Positions 57,836-64,000 of a stretch of 64,000 bases of DNA are shown piece after piece. Origin of the DNA: Lachnospiraceae bacterium (GTDB lineage: Bacteria; Bacillota; Clostridia; Lachnospirales; Lachnospiraceae). The stretch is from the NCBI GenBank assembly GCA_030526245.1, contig JAUNDD010000003.1, positions 25,680-89,679 of the forward strand. Reading direction: 5' to 3'. The first letter of the stretch is position 1, and every line of letters starts with the position of its first letter. The notes under the pieces are model-generated. The model did no database searches. It was not told the origin of the DNA and saw only the letters and a list, made by a program, of their open reading frames with translations. A program made the position numbers and the translations under genes.

Positions 57836-59392
57836 CTATGCCAGCTGCCGCCTTAAGGCGGACGAGATCAGATCGATGATCCAGACCAGAATGATCAGCC
57901 CGATGCACAGCGCACCGGCGGTGGGCCAGTCGTAGTGGTTCATGGCAAAGATCAGCGGCGCACCGATGCCGCCGGCTCCCACCAGACCCAGGATAGAGGC
58001 CTCACGGATGTTGACATCAAAGCGGTAGAGCACGGCCGAGGCCAGAGCCGGAAACAGCTGGGGCAGCAGCGCGTGACGAATCCGAACCGGAAGCGGAATG
58101 CCCATGGTCTTCAGCGCCTGATAGGCTTTCATGTCCATGGAATCGATGGCCTGGGTGAAGCGTTTGGCCAGCAGGCCGATACTGCAGACGCACAAGGTCA
58201 ATGCGCCGGTGAAGGCACCCTGGCCGGTGACACGGGTCAGGGCCAGACCGTAAATCACAAAGGGGATGCATCGGATGACCACCAGAGCCAGTCGGAAGAA
58301 CAGGCTGATCGGTCGCGGCATCAGCGTGCGTGTGTTGAGCAGCGCCAGGGGAAACGCCAGCAGTGCCCCCAGAAGGGTTCCAATGATGGAAATGCAGACA
58401 GTTTCCAGCAGCAGATATAATAGACCGGCTTTGCCCGGGTCCAGCATGAAGGAAAGCTCCGGCCGGATCAGGCCGCCCAGCATGTTTTGGATGATCCGCA
58501 GGCTGGTGTGGGAAAAATCCGGAGGGCGAATGCCTGCCAGGCTGACAACAAAGGCAGCGGTAAACAGGCAGAGCATGCCTTTTTTGAAGGATCCGGTCAT
58601 CCGCTGAGCGGACAGGATTCTGGCGGAGAGGGTCTGGCTGATCCATTCAATGAGCAGTACGGTGAAAAAGAGCAGCACCAGAATGGCGCCGGCCTTGTCA
58701 TACTCACGCCAGGAGACCTTCTCGTTCAGGAGAAGTCCGATGCCGCCGGCTCCCACGTAACCAAGGATCGCACTCTGCCGCACATTGGACTCAAGCATAT
58801 ATAGCCCGTTGGCCAGAAAGCCCGGAAGAAACTGTGGCAGGTAGGCATGCATACAGGCGCTGTAGCGTCCGCAGCCCATGCTCCGCAGGGCGTCGTAGGC
58901 TCCGCGGTTGCAGGTTTCGGTATCCTCGTAGCAGAGGCGTGCCATGATGGCAAAGGTGTAGATGGTCAGTGCACAGGTTCCGGAAAAGCTGCCCAGCCCG
59001 AACACGAAGGTACAGGCCAGTGCCAGGATCAGAGCCGGAAAGGAGCGCAGGATCTGGATCAGAAAGCGGGCCGGTCTGCGGATCCAGGCGGGATACGCCA
59101 CGGCATGGGAGCAGAAGGGTGCAAAGAGCAGAGCCAGAAGGCATCCCAGCGCCGTGCCGGCAAAGGACATCTGCAAGGTAGCCAAAACCGGCACCAGCAG
59201 CGGCGGCAGGTAGCTTGTATCCGGCGGAAAAAACCGGGGAAGCAGGTCACCTAAGTGGGAGCTGCGCTGCAGAAAATATCCCCAGTCGATCTCAAGAAAC
59301 AGACCGGAGAGGATAAAGATGAGTAAAGCGGCGAAGGGCGCCGCTTTTTTGATGTATGGAGTCTGGCGGGAGGGCCGGATGTTACGTTTCAT
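57836..59392 (-). CDS. phnE: Fused tandem PhnE-type ABC permease
   Basis: 518-residue permease made of two PhnE-like modules in one chain. The first module covers about 60-265 (FRSFPALILALACTFVFG, YDALRSMGCGRYSACMHAYLPQFLPGF, GYVGAGGIGLLL); the second about 320-515 (IRCIPFVIYGLALTRVTG, YQALKTMGIPLPVRIRHALLPQLFPAL, GLVGAGGIGAPL). Both EAA loops are intact. It serves as the channel for PhnC/PhnD-type import of phosphonate or a phosphonate-like compound. GGGAGGTG lies 5 nt before ATG 59392, and the start overlaps the end of phnC by 11 nt. No C-P lyase genes are in the window. Confidence 0.9.
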   Translation of the reverse strand: MKRNIRPSRQTPYIKKAAPFAALLIFILSGLFLEIDWGYFLQRSSHLGDLLPRFFPPDTSYLPPLLVPVLATLQMSFAGTALGCLLALLFAPFCSHAVAYPAWIRRPARFLIQILRSFPALILALACTFVFGLGSFSGTCALTIYTFAIMARLCYEDTETCNRGAYDALRSMGCGRYSACMHAYLPQFLPGFLANGLYMLESNVRQSAILGYVGAGGIGLLLNEKVSWREYDKAGAILVLLFFTVLLIEWISQTLSARILSAQRMTGSFKKGMLCLFTAAFVVSLAGIRPPDFSHTSLRIIQNMLGGLIRPELSFMLDPGKAGLLYLLLETVCISIIGTLLGALLAFPLALLNTRTLMPRPISLFFRLALVVIRCIPFVIYGLALTRVTGQGAFTGALTLCVCSIGLLAKRFTQAIDSMDMKAYQALKTMGIPLPVRIRHALLPQLFPALASAVLYRFDVNIREASILGLVGAGGIGAPLIFAMNHYDWPTAGALCIGLIILVWIIDLISSALRRQLA

Positions 59393-60155
59393 GGGGCACC
59401 TCCCTGCGTGCATGCTCCAGGGCCTCTCCGTAAATGGATTGTAATGTCAGAGAATCTGCATTCGTAGCCGGTCCATCAAAGACAATGGCCCCGTCCTTCA
59501 GCCCCAGAAGCCGATCGGAGAATTCCAGCGAGAGCTCCAGGTTGTGGCTGTTCATAAGGATCGTCAGGCCTTCCTTTTCCTGCAGATCCTTTAACAGCAG
59601 AAGAATCTGGCGTCCCGTAGCGGGATCTAAGGAGGCTACCGGCTCGTCCGCCAGCAGGACCTGAGGATGACGCATTAATGCCCGGGCAATGCTGACCCGC
59701 TGTTTTTGTCCGCCGGAGAGCAGACGGACCGGCGAATCGATCTTGTCTGCCAGTCCGACGCGCTCCAGCAGCTGCCGGGCTTCCTGGATACGCTCTCTGC
59801 CGTAGAGACCAAACAGCGCACGGATACCGTTCATATCCGGCAGAGCGGCATGCAGCACATTGGCCAGACAGGTGGACTGTTCCACCAGGCAGAAATCCTG
59901 GTAGATCATGGCGATCTTTTTCTGAAGACTTCGGCGCCGGGAGCGGCTGCTGCCGGCAAAATCCGTGCCGTCCAGGCAGAAGTGCCCCTGATCAGCGGGG
60001 ATCGTTCCGTTCAGAATCCGGAGCAGAGTGGTCTTGCCGGCACCGGACGGACCGATGACGGATACAAATGCACCCTTTTCCAGACTGAATGAGACATCGC
60101 TCAGAACAGGGGTCTGATCAAACTGTTTGTATAGATGTGTGGCCTGAAGCTGCAT
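59382..60155 (-). CDS. phnC: PhnC-type ABC ATPase
   Basis: 257-residue ATPase. Walker A GPSGAGKTTLLRILNG, signature LLSGGQKQRVSIARAL, Walker B VLLADEPVASLDP, switch His in LMNSHNLEL. Q-loop IYQDFCLVEQ and SRRRSLQKKIAMIYQ follow the PhnC pattern. AAGGAG precedes ATG 60155. It is separated from phnD by 204 nt with a GC hairpin at 60272-60298 and overlaps phnE. Confidence 0.93.
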   Translation of the reverse strand: MQLQATHLYKQFDQTPVLSDVSFSLEKGAFVSVIGPSGAGKTTLLRILNGTIPADQGHFCLDGTDFAGSSRSRRRSLQKKIAMIYQDFCLVEQSTCLANVLHAALPDMNGIRALFGLYGRERIQEARQLLERVGLADKIDSPVRLLSGGQKQRVSIARALMRHPQVLLADEPVASLDPATGRQILLLLKDLQEKEGLTILMNSHNLELSLEFSDRLLGLKDGAIVFDGPATNADSLTLQSIYGEALEHARREVPHET

Positions 60156-60271
60156 GGTGACTCCTTGGTGTAGTTCTGTGAGAAATGACTGGTCATTCGA
60201 TGTGCTGCAGACATGTCCGTGGAGCATGCATTTGTTTCGGTTACTTTTGTGAATGACCATGTATCGCATAA

Positions 60272-60298
60272 ACGCGGGCTTTTTGAAAAGGCCCGCGT
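60272..60298 (-). other. Hairpin between phnD and phnC
   Basis: ACGCGGGC / GCCCGCGT with an 11-nt AT-rich loop; on the minus strand followed by TTATG, so a processing or weak termination element. Confidence 0.6.
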
Positions 60299-60359
60299 GT
60301 TCATATAATTTTCGAACCGAAAACCCGTTGTGAGGGGAAATCAGAAGCTATGTGCCTGC

Positions 60360-61391
60360 TTACTGCAGGGACTTCAGCAGCTCCTGGGCGGCACGTTCGC
60401 CATCGTAGTTGGCATCATCGCCCCACTCATAGCCGACCTGGCTGAAGACACTGATGATCTCCTGGCCTTCCGGTGAGTTGCCAATCTCGATAAAGGCTTC
60501 ACCTACGGCCTGGCGGAAATCCTCATCCTTCATGACCTCGGAGGTCTTGCTGTAGGCAATCATGTCGTTGTAGATTCCTTCGGTAACACCGATGATACCC
60601 GTCTGCTCTGCCATAGGGCCGTCGGCACCGAAATCACTTTCCCAGACGGGGGCGTTCTTGATGCGGATGTGTCCGTAGGAAACGCAGACATCGACCTGAC
60701 CGGCGGCCAGACGGGAGATGGAGGTGGTGTGAGAGTCGGACTCTACCACATTGTCGAGATCGGAGATTCCCTTGCCGTACTTTTCCTGCAGATACAGGCA
60801 CGGATAGATGTATCCGGAGGCAGAGGTGGGATTTAAGACAGCCCAGGTGGCGCTGTTTAAATCATCCCAGGTCAGCTCTTCGCCGGCATTGACCTTATCC
60901 TGGAGCTCCCGGCCCTTTTCGGTGGGACCTGCCAGCAGGATGCAGCGATAGTAGGTGGAAAGGTCGTCGGTGTATTCCTCGATGGTGCCGTCGTTCCAGT
61001 CTGCGGCGTTGAGGGAGTCCTTATTGATGGCCTTGCGCAGTGCGGTCAAGAGCACGTCGCAGTCATCACTGTAGAGGACATAGTTGCCGCCGGAGATAAA
61101 GCCAAGATCTGCACTTCCGGCGGACAGGGCTTCGCCGACATCGGTGTAGCTGGTGCCGACGGTCATGGAGATATCCTGCACATCGTAGCCTTTCTCCAGC
61201 AGCACGTCGTGCAGAAGCGCTTCCAGCGGCTCAGTGGATGCGATGATGGTATCGGCATCCGCATAGGGCGAGAAGGCGATCTTCAGGCTGTCGACGGCTG
61301 TCGTCTCAGCGTAGGCCGGAGCGGCCAGAGCCAGAGCTGCCAGGGCTCCGAATGCAGTCAGGGTGAGCGGGTTTCTTCTCTGGTTTTTCAT
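60360..61391 (-). CDS. phnD: PhnD-type phosphonate-binding protein
   Basis: 343-residue binding protein. Signal peptide with cleavage after AYA (residue 28), no lipobox. LKIAFSPYADADTIIASTEPLEALLHDVLLEKGYDV and LGFISGGNYVLYSDD follow the PhnD fold pattern, SATWAVLNPTSASGYIYPCLYLQEKYG is the conserved ligand loop. Ligand may be a phosphonate or another small phosphorylated or nitrogenous compound; the leader is not one of the riboswitches I know. GGAGG precedes ATG 61391. Confidence 0.9.
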   Translation of the reverse strand: MKNQRRNPLTLTAFGALAALALAAPAYAETTAVDSLKIAFSPYADADTIIASTEPLEALLHDVLLEKGYDVQDISMTVGTSYTDVGEALSAGSADLGFISGGNYVLYSDDCDVLLTALRKAINKDSLNAADWNDGTIEEYTDDLSTYYRCILLAGPTEKGRELQDKVNAGEELTWDDLNSATWAVLNPTSASGYIYPCLYLQEKYGKGISDLDNVVESDSHTTSISRLAAGQVDVCVSYGHIRIKNAPVWESDFGADGPMAEQTGIIGVTEGIYNDMIAYSKTSEVMKDEDFRQAVGEAFIEIGNSPEGQEIISVFSQVGYEWGDDANYDGERAAQELLKSLQ

Positions 61392-61525
61392 GATGTAACC
61401 TCCGAATAGAATGAATACTATCCGCGGGAATGTGTGGAAATAAAAGCTGCGGCCATTGTCAGATTTCGGCTTGTTCTGTGCTTCGCATTCATGAAGTGAA
61501 GCGTGGCCTCTGGCATTTGAAACCT

Positions 61526-61554
61526 AAAAAAGGTGCATGCCGCAGCATGCACCC
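61526..61554 (-). terminator. Terminator inside the phnD leader
   Basis: On the minus strand GGTGCATGC, 4-nt loop, GCATGCACC, then T6. It lies 135 nt before phnD, at the end of a structured leader, which is the position of a riboswitch expression platform. Confidence 0.88.
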
Positions 61555-61802
61555 ATCACATTCGAGCAGACGCTGCTTATCCGCAGAGATAGCCTGCAGA
61601 CAGTTGGCGGTCGATCCTGTGGTACCGGCAGCGCATTCAGTTCCTGCGGACCTGTTGTGAAAACCTGGTCCATTACCTGAAATGAAATGCCGGACAGCTG
61701 GGATCCTCTCAACCCGGAACACGGGCTCCCTCGCGATCTGGTTTCGTCATCGAAAAAGCGTGAAGACCCGGGAGCTCCCCCGCATCTCACATTCCGAAAA
61801 CC
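61555..61802 (-). promoter_or_regulatory. Long structured leader of phnD, candidate orphan riboswitch
   Basis: About 250 nt of nested inverted repeats between a promoter and a terminator. Examples (minus strand): GGGAGCTCCC; GGGA-G-CCCG..CGGG-TTGAGAGGA-TCCC; GTCC..GGAC; GGACC..GGTCC; CCGGTACC. No assignment to TPP, cobalamin, SAM or T-box holds up. Confidence 0.5.
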
Positions 61803-61808
61803 GCTCTA

Positions 61809-61836
61809 AGTGTAACATGTCCGGGGGAATATGCAA
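61809..61836 (-). promoter_or_regulatory. phnD promoter
   Basis: On the minus strand TTGCAT, 16 nt, TACACT; start near 61802. Confidence 0.6.
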
Positions 61837-62012
61837 GCTTTTTTGAAAAGCGAGCAGCGCATGCCCGTGATTTCAATCATGATCTGGTCGAAACGTCATC
61901 ATTTAACCATCGTTTGAGAAAGTTTAAGGTTTTATTGTCTGATTTTGTGGTACACTTCAACATATGCTTTTGTGAATGCAATCAAAACGCGAGAGTAAAG
62001 GAGAGTAAAACA

Positions 62013-62612
62013 ATGCACAAAATGATGAAAAAAAGTATGTTAGCAATCGGCGCAGCAGCCATGATCTTTGGAGCCTATATGTCCACCGCAGCCATGGCTT
62101 ACGATTTCAGCTTCACCAGCACCAACACCGTAACATCGACGGAGTCGGAGGAAGATGCTGATGGAAACATCACCACGATCACAACCATCGAAAGAACGGA
62201 GAACGGAGAAACCACCACATCCACCATTAAGGAATTCTATGATGCAGAAAGCGGACGCACCTACGTGCAGGACATTCCGTTAACCATCGAGAACCGTTCC
62301 GACCTGGATCTGGCAGAGTTTTATTTTTCTGAATCGACAGAAGACTGGGGCGATAACTGGTTCGAAGAAGAAGGTGTTTTACAGTCCGGCTATAAGGCAA
62401 ACGGAACCCTGACGGTGGATAAAGATGGTACGCTGGTGGATGTATGCTGGGTAGATACCGAGGGCCATGAATATGTCCTGCGTGAACTGGAATTAAAGAA
62501 CGTTTCCAGAGAAGAAGTGACCTTCTCCATTGAAGGAAACGCTGAGGAAGGATATGGTTTCTACTATACGACTTTCAACTATTCAGAGGAAGACGAAACG
62601 GAAGCTGAGTAA
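62013..62612 (+). CDS. Secreted protein of unknown function
   Basis: 199 residues with a signal peptide (cleavage after AMA, residue 29). Mature part starts with a Thr/Ser/Glu-rich strand (STNTVTSTESEEDADGNITTITTIERTENGETTTSTIKE), then a beta-rich domain (PLTIENRSDLDLAEFYFSESTEDWGDNW). Ends in acidic residues. No family recognised. AAAGGAG lies 9 nt before ATG 62013. It is followed 20 nt later by a VOC gene, possibly the same transcript. Its upstream spacer (61837-62012) shows no clear promoter. Confidence 0.75.
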   Translation: MHKMMKKSMLAIGAAAMIFGAYMSTAAMAYDFSFTSTNTVTSTESEEDADGNITTITTIERTENGETTTSTIKEFYDAESGRTYVQDIPLTIENRSDLDLAEFYFSESTEDWGDNWFEEEGVLQSGYKANGTLTVDKDGTLVDVCWVDTEGHEYVLRELELKNVSREEVTFSIEGNAEEGYGFYYTTFNYSEEDETEAE

Positions 62613-62632
62613 GGTGAAGGAAGGGAGCTGAT

Positions 62633-62995
62633 ATGAAGCTTCGCAATGTGTTGATCGTGGTCAACGATATGGACCGGGCTATTCGGTTTTACAAAGAGCT
62701 CTTTGGCTTACAGGTCATTCTGGACCAGGACGGAAATGTGATCTTATCCGAAGGCCTGGTGCTGCAGGATGCCAAAATCTGGAAAAGTTTCCTGGGGCAG
62801 GAGCTGCTCCCAAAGAACAACATGACAGAGTTGTACTTTGAGGAGGCCGATATCGAGGGCTTTGTTCGAAAGCTGGAGGAGTCGGAGTTTGAGATCGAGT
62901 ATGTGAACCGATTGATGACGCACAGCTGGGGGCAGAAGGTGGTGCGGTTCTACGATCCGGATGGAAATCTGATCGAAGTGGGAACGCCGATGTAA
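62633..62995 (+). CDS. VOC-family protein (glyoxalase/bleomycin-resistance type)
   Basis: 120-residue single VOC unit pair: MKLRNVLIVVNDMDRAIRFYKELFG and VVRFYDPDGNLIEVGTPM are the classic ends. The first-strand ligand position is Asn or Val rather than His, while Glu is kept in LIEV. It may be a small-molecule binding or modification protein; no substrate can be stated. GGAAGGGAG precedes ATG 62633. Confidence 0.85.
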   Translation: MKLRNVLIVVNDMDRAIRFYKELFGLQVILDQDGNVILSEGLVLQDAKIWKSFLGQELLPKNNMTELYFEEADIEGFVRKLEESEFEIEYVNRLMTHSWGQKVVRFYDPDGNLIEVGTPM

Positions 62996-63005
62996 GCTTT
63001 GGCCC

Positions 63006-63032
63006 GTTGCAGTTCACTACGTGAACTGTAAC
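63006..63032. repeat. Family D palindrome, nearly perfect copy
   Basis: GTTGCAGTTCAC, TAC spacer, GTGAACTGTAAC; lies 9 nt after the VOC stop and upstream of the thiE promoter. Confidence 0.82.
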
Positions 63033-63071
63033 TGAACGGTAACTCAAGCTGAAAAGCCAGGATGTAGTAGC

Positions 63072-63100
63072 TTTACAAATCCACCGGCAGTTACTATAAT
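63072..63100 (+). promoter_or_regulatory. thiE promoter
   Basis: TTTACA, 17 nt, TATAAT. Confidence 0.85.
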
Positions 63101-63175
63101 ACAGAGGTGTCGGACAAACGGAGCGGGAGTGTTTTCACGCGATGTTTTGTTGGACTTGAAAAGAAGATAAATGAC

Positions 63176-63262
63176 AAACGGGGAGCTCACGGAGTGGGCT
63201 GAGAATCGGCTGGACCGCCGTTACCCATAACCTGATTTGGATAATGCCAACGTAGGGAAATA
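63176..63262 (+). promoter_or_regulatory. TPP riboswitch
   Basis: Classical thi-box core: GGGGAGC near the 5' side, GGGCTGAGAATCGG, TTACCC, ATAACCTGATTTGGATAATG, CCAACGTAGGGAAA. All conserved pyrimidine- and pyrophosphate-sensing segments are visible. A terminator follows 18 nt later, so TPP binding should shut off thiE. Confidence 0.97.
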
Positions 63263-63279
63263 GCTGTAGATCGGATTCT

Positions 63280-63310
63280 AGGCGGAACTCTTTGCGTTCC
63301 GCCTTTTTTG
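63280..63310 (+). terminator. Terminator of the TPP riboswitch
   Basis: GGCGGAAC, 7-nt loop, GTTCCGCC, T6: expression platform for transcription attenuation. Confidence 0.93.
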
Positions 63311-63437
63311 ATTCGTTTGAGGTATTGGCTGGACATAGGCAATATGATTTTGCAAACAACGAAGGATCGTCGGCAGTGTCCGGGACTACGAAGTTATGTG
63401 GAGAAGCAGAAAGAGAAGCGGGAGGCAGGAGAAAAAC

Positions 63438-64000
63438 ATGAACTGTACCAGAGAAGATATGTTGCTTTATGCGGTAACAGACCGTAGCTGGCTGGGGGAG
63501 GAGACCCTGTATGATCAGGTGAAAAAGTGCCTGGAAGGCGGCGCCACCTTCGTGCAGCTGCGAGAAAAGGAGCTGGACACGGAAGCCTTTTATCAGGAGG
63601 CCTGCCAGATCCGGGATCTGTGCCGGGAGTATCAGGTTCCTTTTGTGATCAACGACAACGTGGAGGTGGCAATTCGCTGCGGCGCCGACGGTGTTCATGT
63701 GGGACAGAGTGATATGGAAGCCGGCGATGTACGTGCCAGACTGGGCGCGGATAAGATCATCGGTGTTTCCTGCAAAACTGTAGAGCAGGCCCTGAAGGCC
63801 CAGGCAGCCGGCGCGGATTATCTTGGCGTCGGTGCGATGTTCGCCACTGGCACCAAGAAGGATGCCACTGGCGTTACCTTCGATGCACTGCGGGATATCT
63901 GCAAGGCTGTGGAGATTCCGGTAGTGGCCATCGGCGGCATTTCTCAGAACAATGTGATGGAGCTGAAGGGCTGCGGTATGGATGGCATCGCTGTTGTGTC
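63438..64000 (+). CDS. thiE: Thiamine-phosphate synthase, cut by the window end
   Basis: Joins HMP-pyrophosphate and thiazole phosphate to thiamine phosphate. The 187 residues present include the start LLYAVTDRSWLG, GATFVQLREKELDTEAF (HMP-PP binding), VPFVINDNVEVA, GADGVHVGQSDM, GADYLGVGAMFATGTKKD and PVVAIGGISQNN, covering most of the TIM barrel. About 25 residues are missing at the C-terminus. GGAG at 63428 precedes ATG 63438. It is controlled by the TPP riboswitch upstream. Confidence 0.96.
   Translation, partial: MNCTREDMLLYAVTDRSWLGEETLYDQVKKCLEGGATFVQLREKELDTEAFYQEACQIRDLCREYQVPFVINDNVEVAIRCGADGVHVGQSDMEAGDVRARLGADKIIGVSCKTVEQALKAQAAGADYLGVGAMFATGTKKDATGVTFDALRDICKAVEIPVVAIGGISQNNVMELKGCGMDGIAVV

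Noticed and set aside
57836-61391. Complete phosphonate degradation locus
   Set aside because: Only transporter genes are present; no C-P lyase, phosphonatase or regulator gene adjoins.
61616-61629. T-box motif in the phnD leader
   Set aside because: GGTACCAC looks T-box-like on the minus strand, but the UGGN needed to pair with tRNA is replaced by CCGG and no specifier stem was found.
61555-61802. TPP riboswitch in the phnD leader
   Set aside because: GGGAG-CCC and TTGAGAGG resemble the first half of the thi box, but the conserved second half (ACCTGAT, TAAT-CC-GCG, AGGGAA) seen so clearly at 63176 is absent.

Overview
The window reads as chromosome from a low-GC-Gram-positive (Firmicutes), Clostridia-type anaerobe, most like a Lachnospiraceae relative with fairly high GC. 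Evidence: a large SRP RNA with an Alu domain beside tadA, a clostridial fused PurL-PurQ, meso-diaminopimelate dehydrogenase, a short archaeal-type ProS, a GH25 lysozyme with cell-wall-binding repeats, a type III pantothenate kinase and an ECF transporter S component. No species name can be given from sequence reading alone. There is no prophage, CRISPR array or intact insertion sequence.

Layout. 1-1.9 kb: end of a TRAP transporter operon (dctQ-dctM). 2.4-14.4 kb: mostly monocistronic housekeeping genes (secreted FKBP/trigger-factor-like protein, uracil permease, GH25 lysozyme, SRP RNA, tadA, ddh, a PsiE-like protein, larC on the minus strand, a Na/Pi cotransporter behind a PhoP-box-like array). 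14.7-24.7 kb: a DUF4867 gene, an AraC regulator and, divergent from it, an uncharacterised catabolic operon (VOC protein, TIM-barrel isomerase, sugar ABC transporter without ATPase, SDR, second VOC protein), then an aminopeptidase P. 24.7-28 kb: pantothenate/CoA cluster (coaX, ECF S component, coaBC). 28-33.6 kb: LysR, a MoxR/VWA chaperone pair, an Mrp-type Fe-S carrier, and an HPr-like protein lacking the phosphoryl histidine. 34-43.3 kb: a nuclease-helicase of the DinG/XPD type, purL, and a membrane-anchored CapA-like protein. 43.5-47.3 kb: a degenerate REP-associated (RAYT-like) transposase relative, a lipoprotein, tRNA-Val and tRNA-Met, proS. 47.7-52.6 kb: complete livJHMGF branched-chain amino acid transporter. 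52.9-57.8 kb: cytidylate-kinase-like protein, rpiB, TPR lipoprotein, ribbon-helix-helix protein, a peptidoglycan-binding secreted protein. 57.8-61.8 kb: phnD-phnC-phnE-like transporter on the minus strand behind a long structured leader ending in a terminator. 62-64 kb: a secreted protein, a VOC protein, and thiE behind a classical TPP riboswitch, cut by the window end.

The most unusual layer is not in the genes. At least four families of short, palindromic, dispersed repeats fill the intergenic regions. One (arms GTTACAGTTCAC / GTGAACTGTAAC) recurs about ten times, often between a promoter and the ribosome binding site of the next gene. The window also encodes a RAYT-like protein whose HUH motif looks lost and which has a half copy of that repeat in its own leader. 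This is a candidate REP/RAYT-type system in a clostridial genome. Coordinates were read by eye, so boundaries of repeats and RNA features may be off by a few bases.
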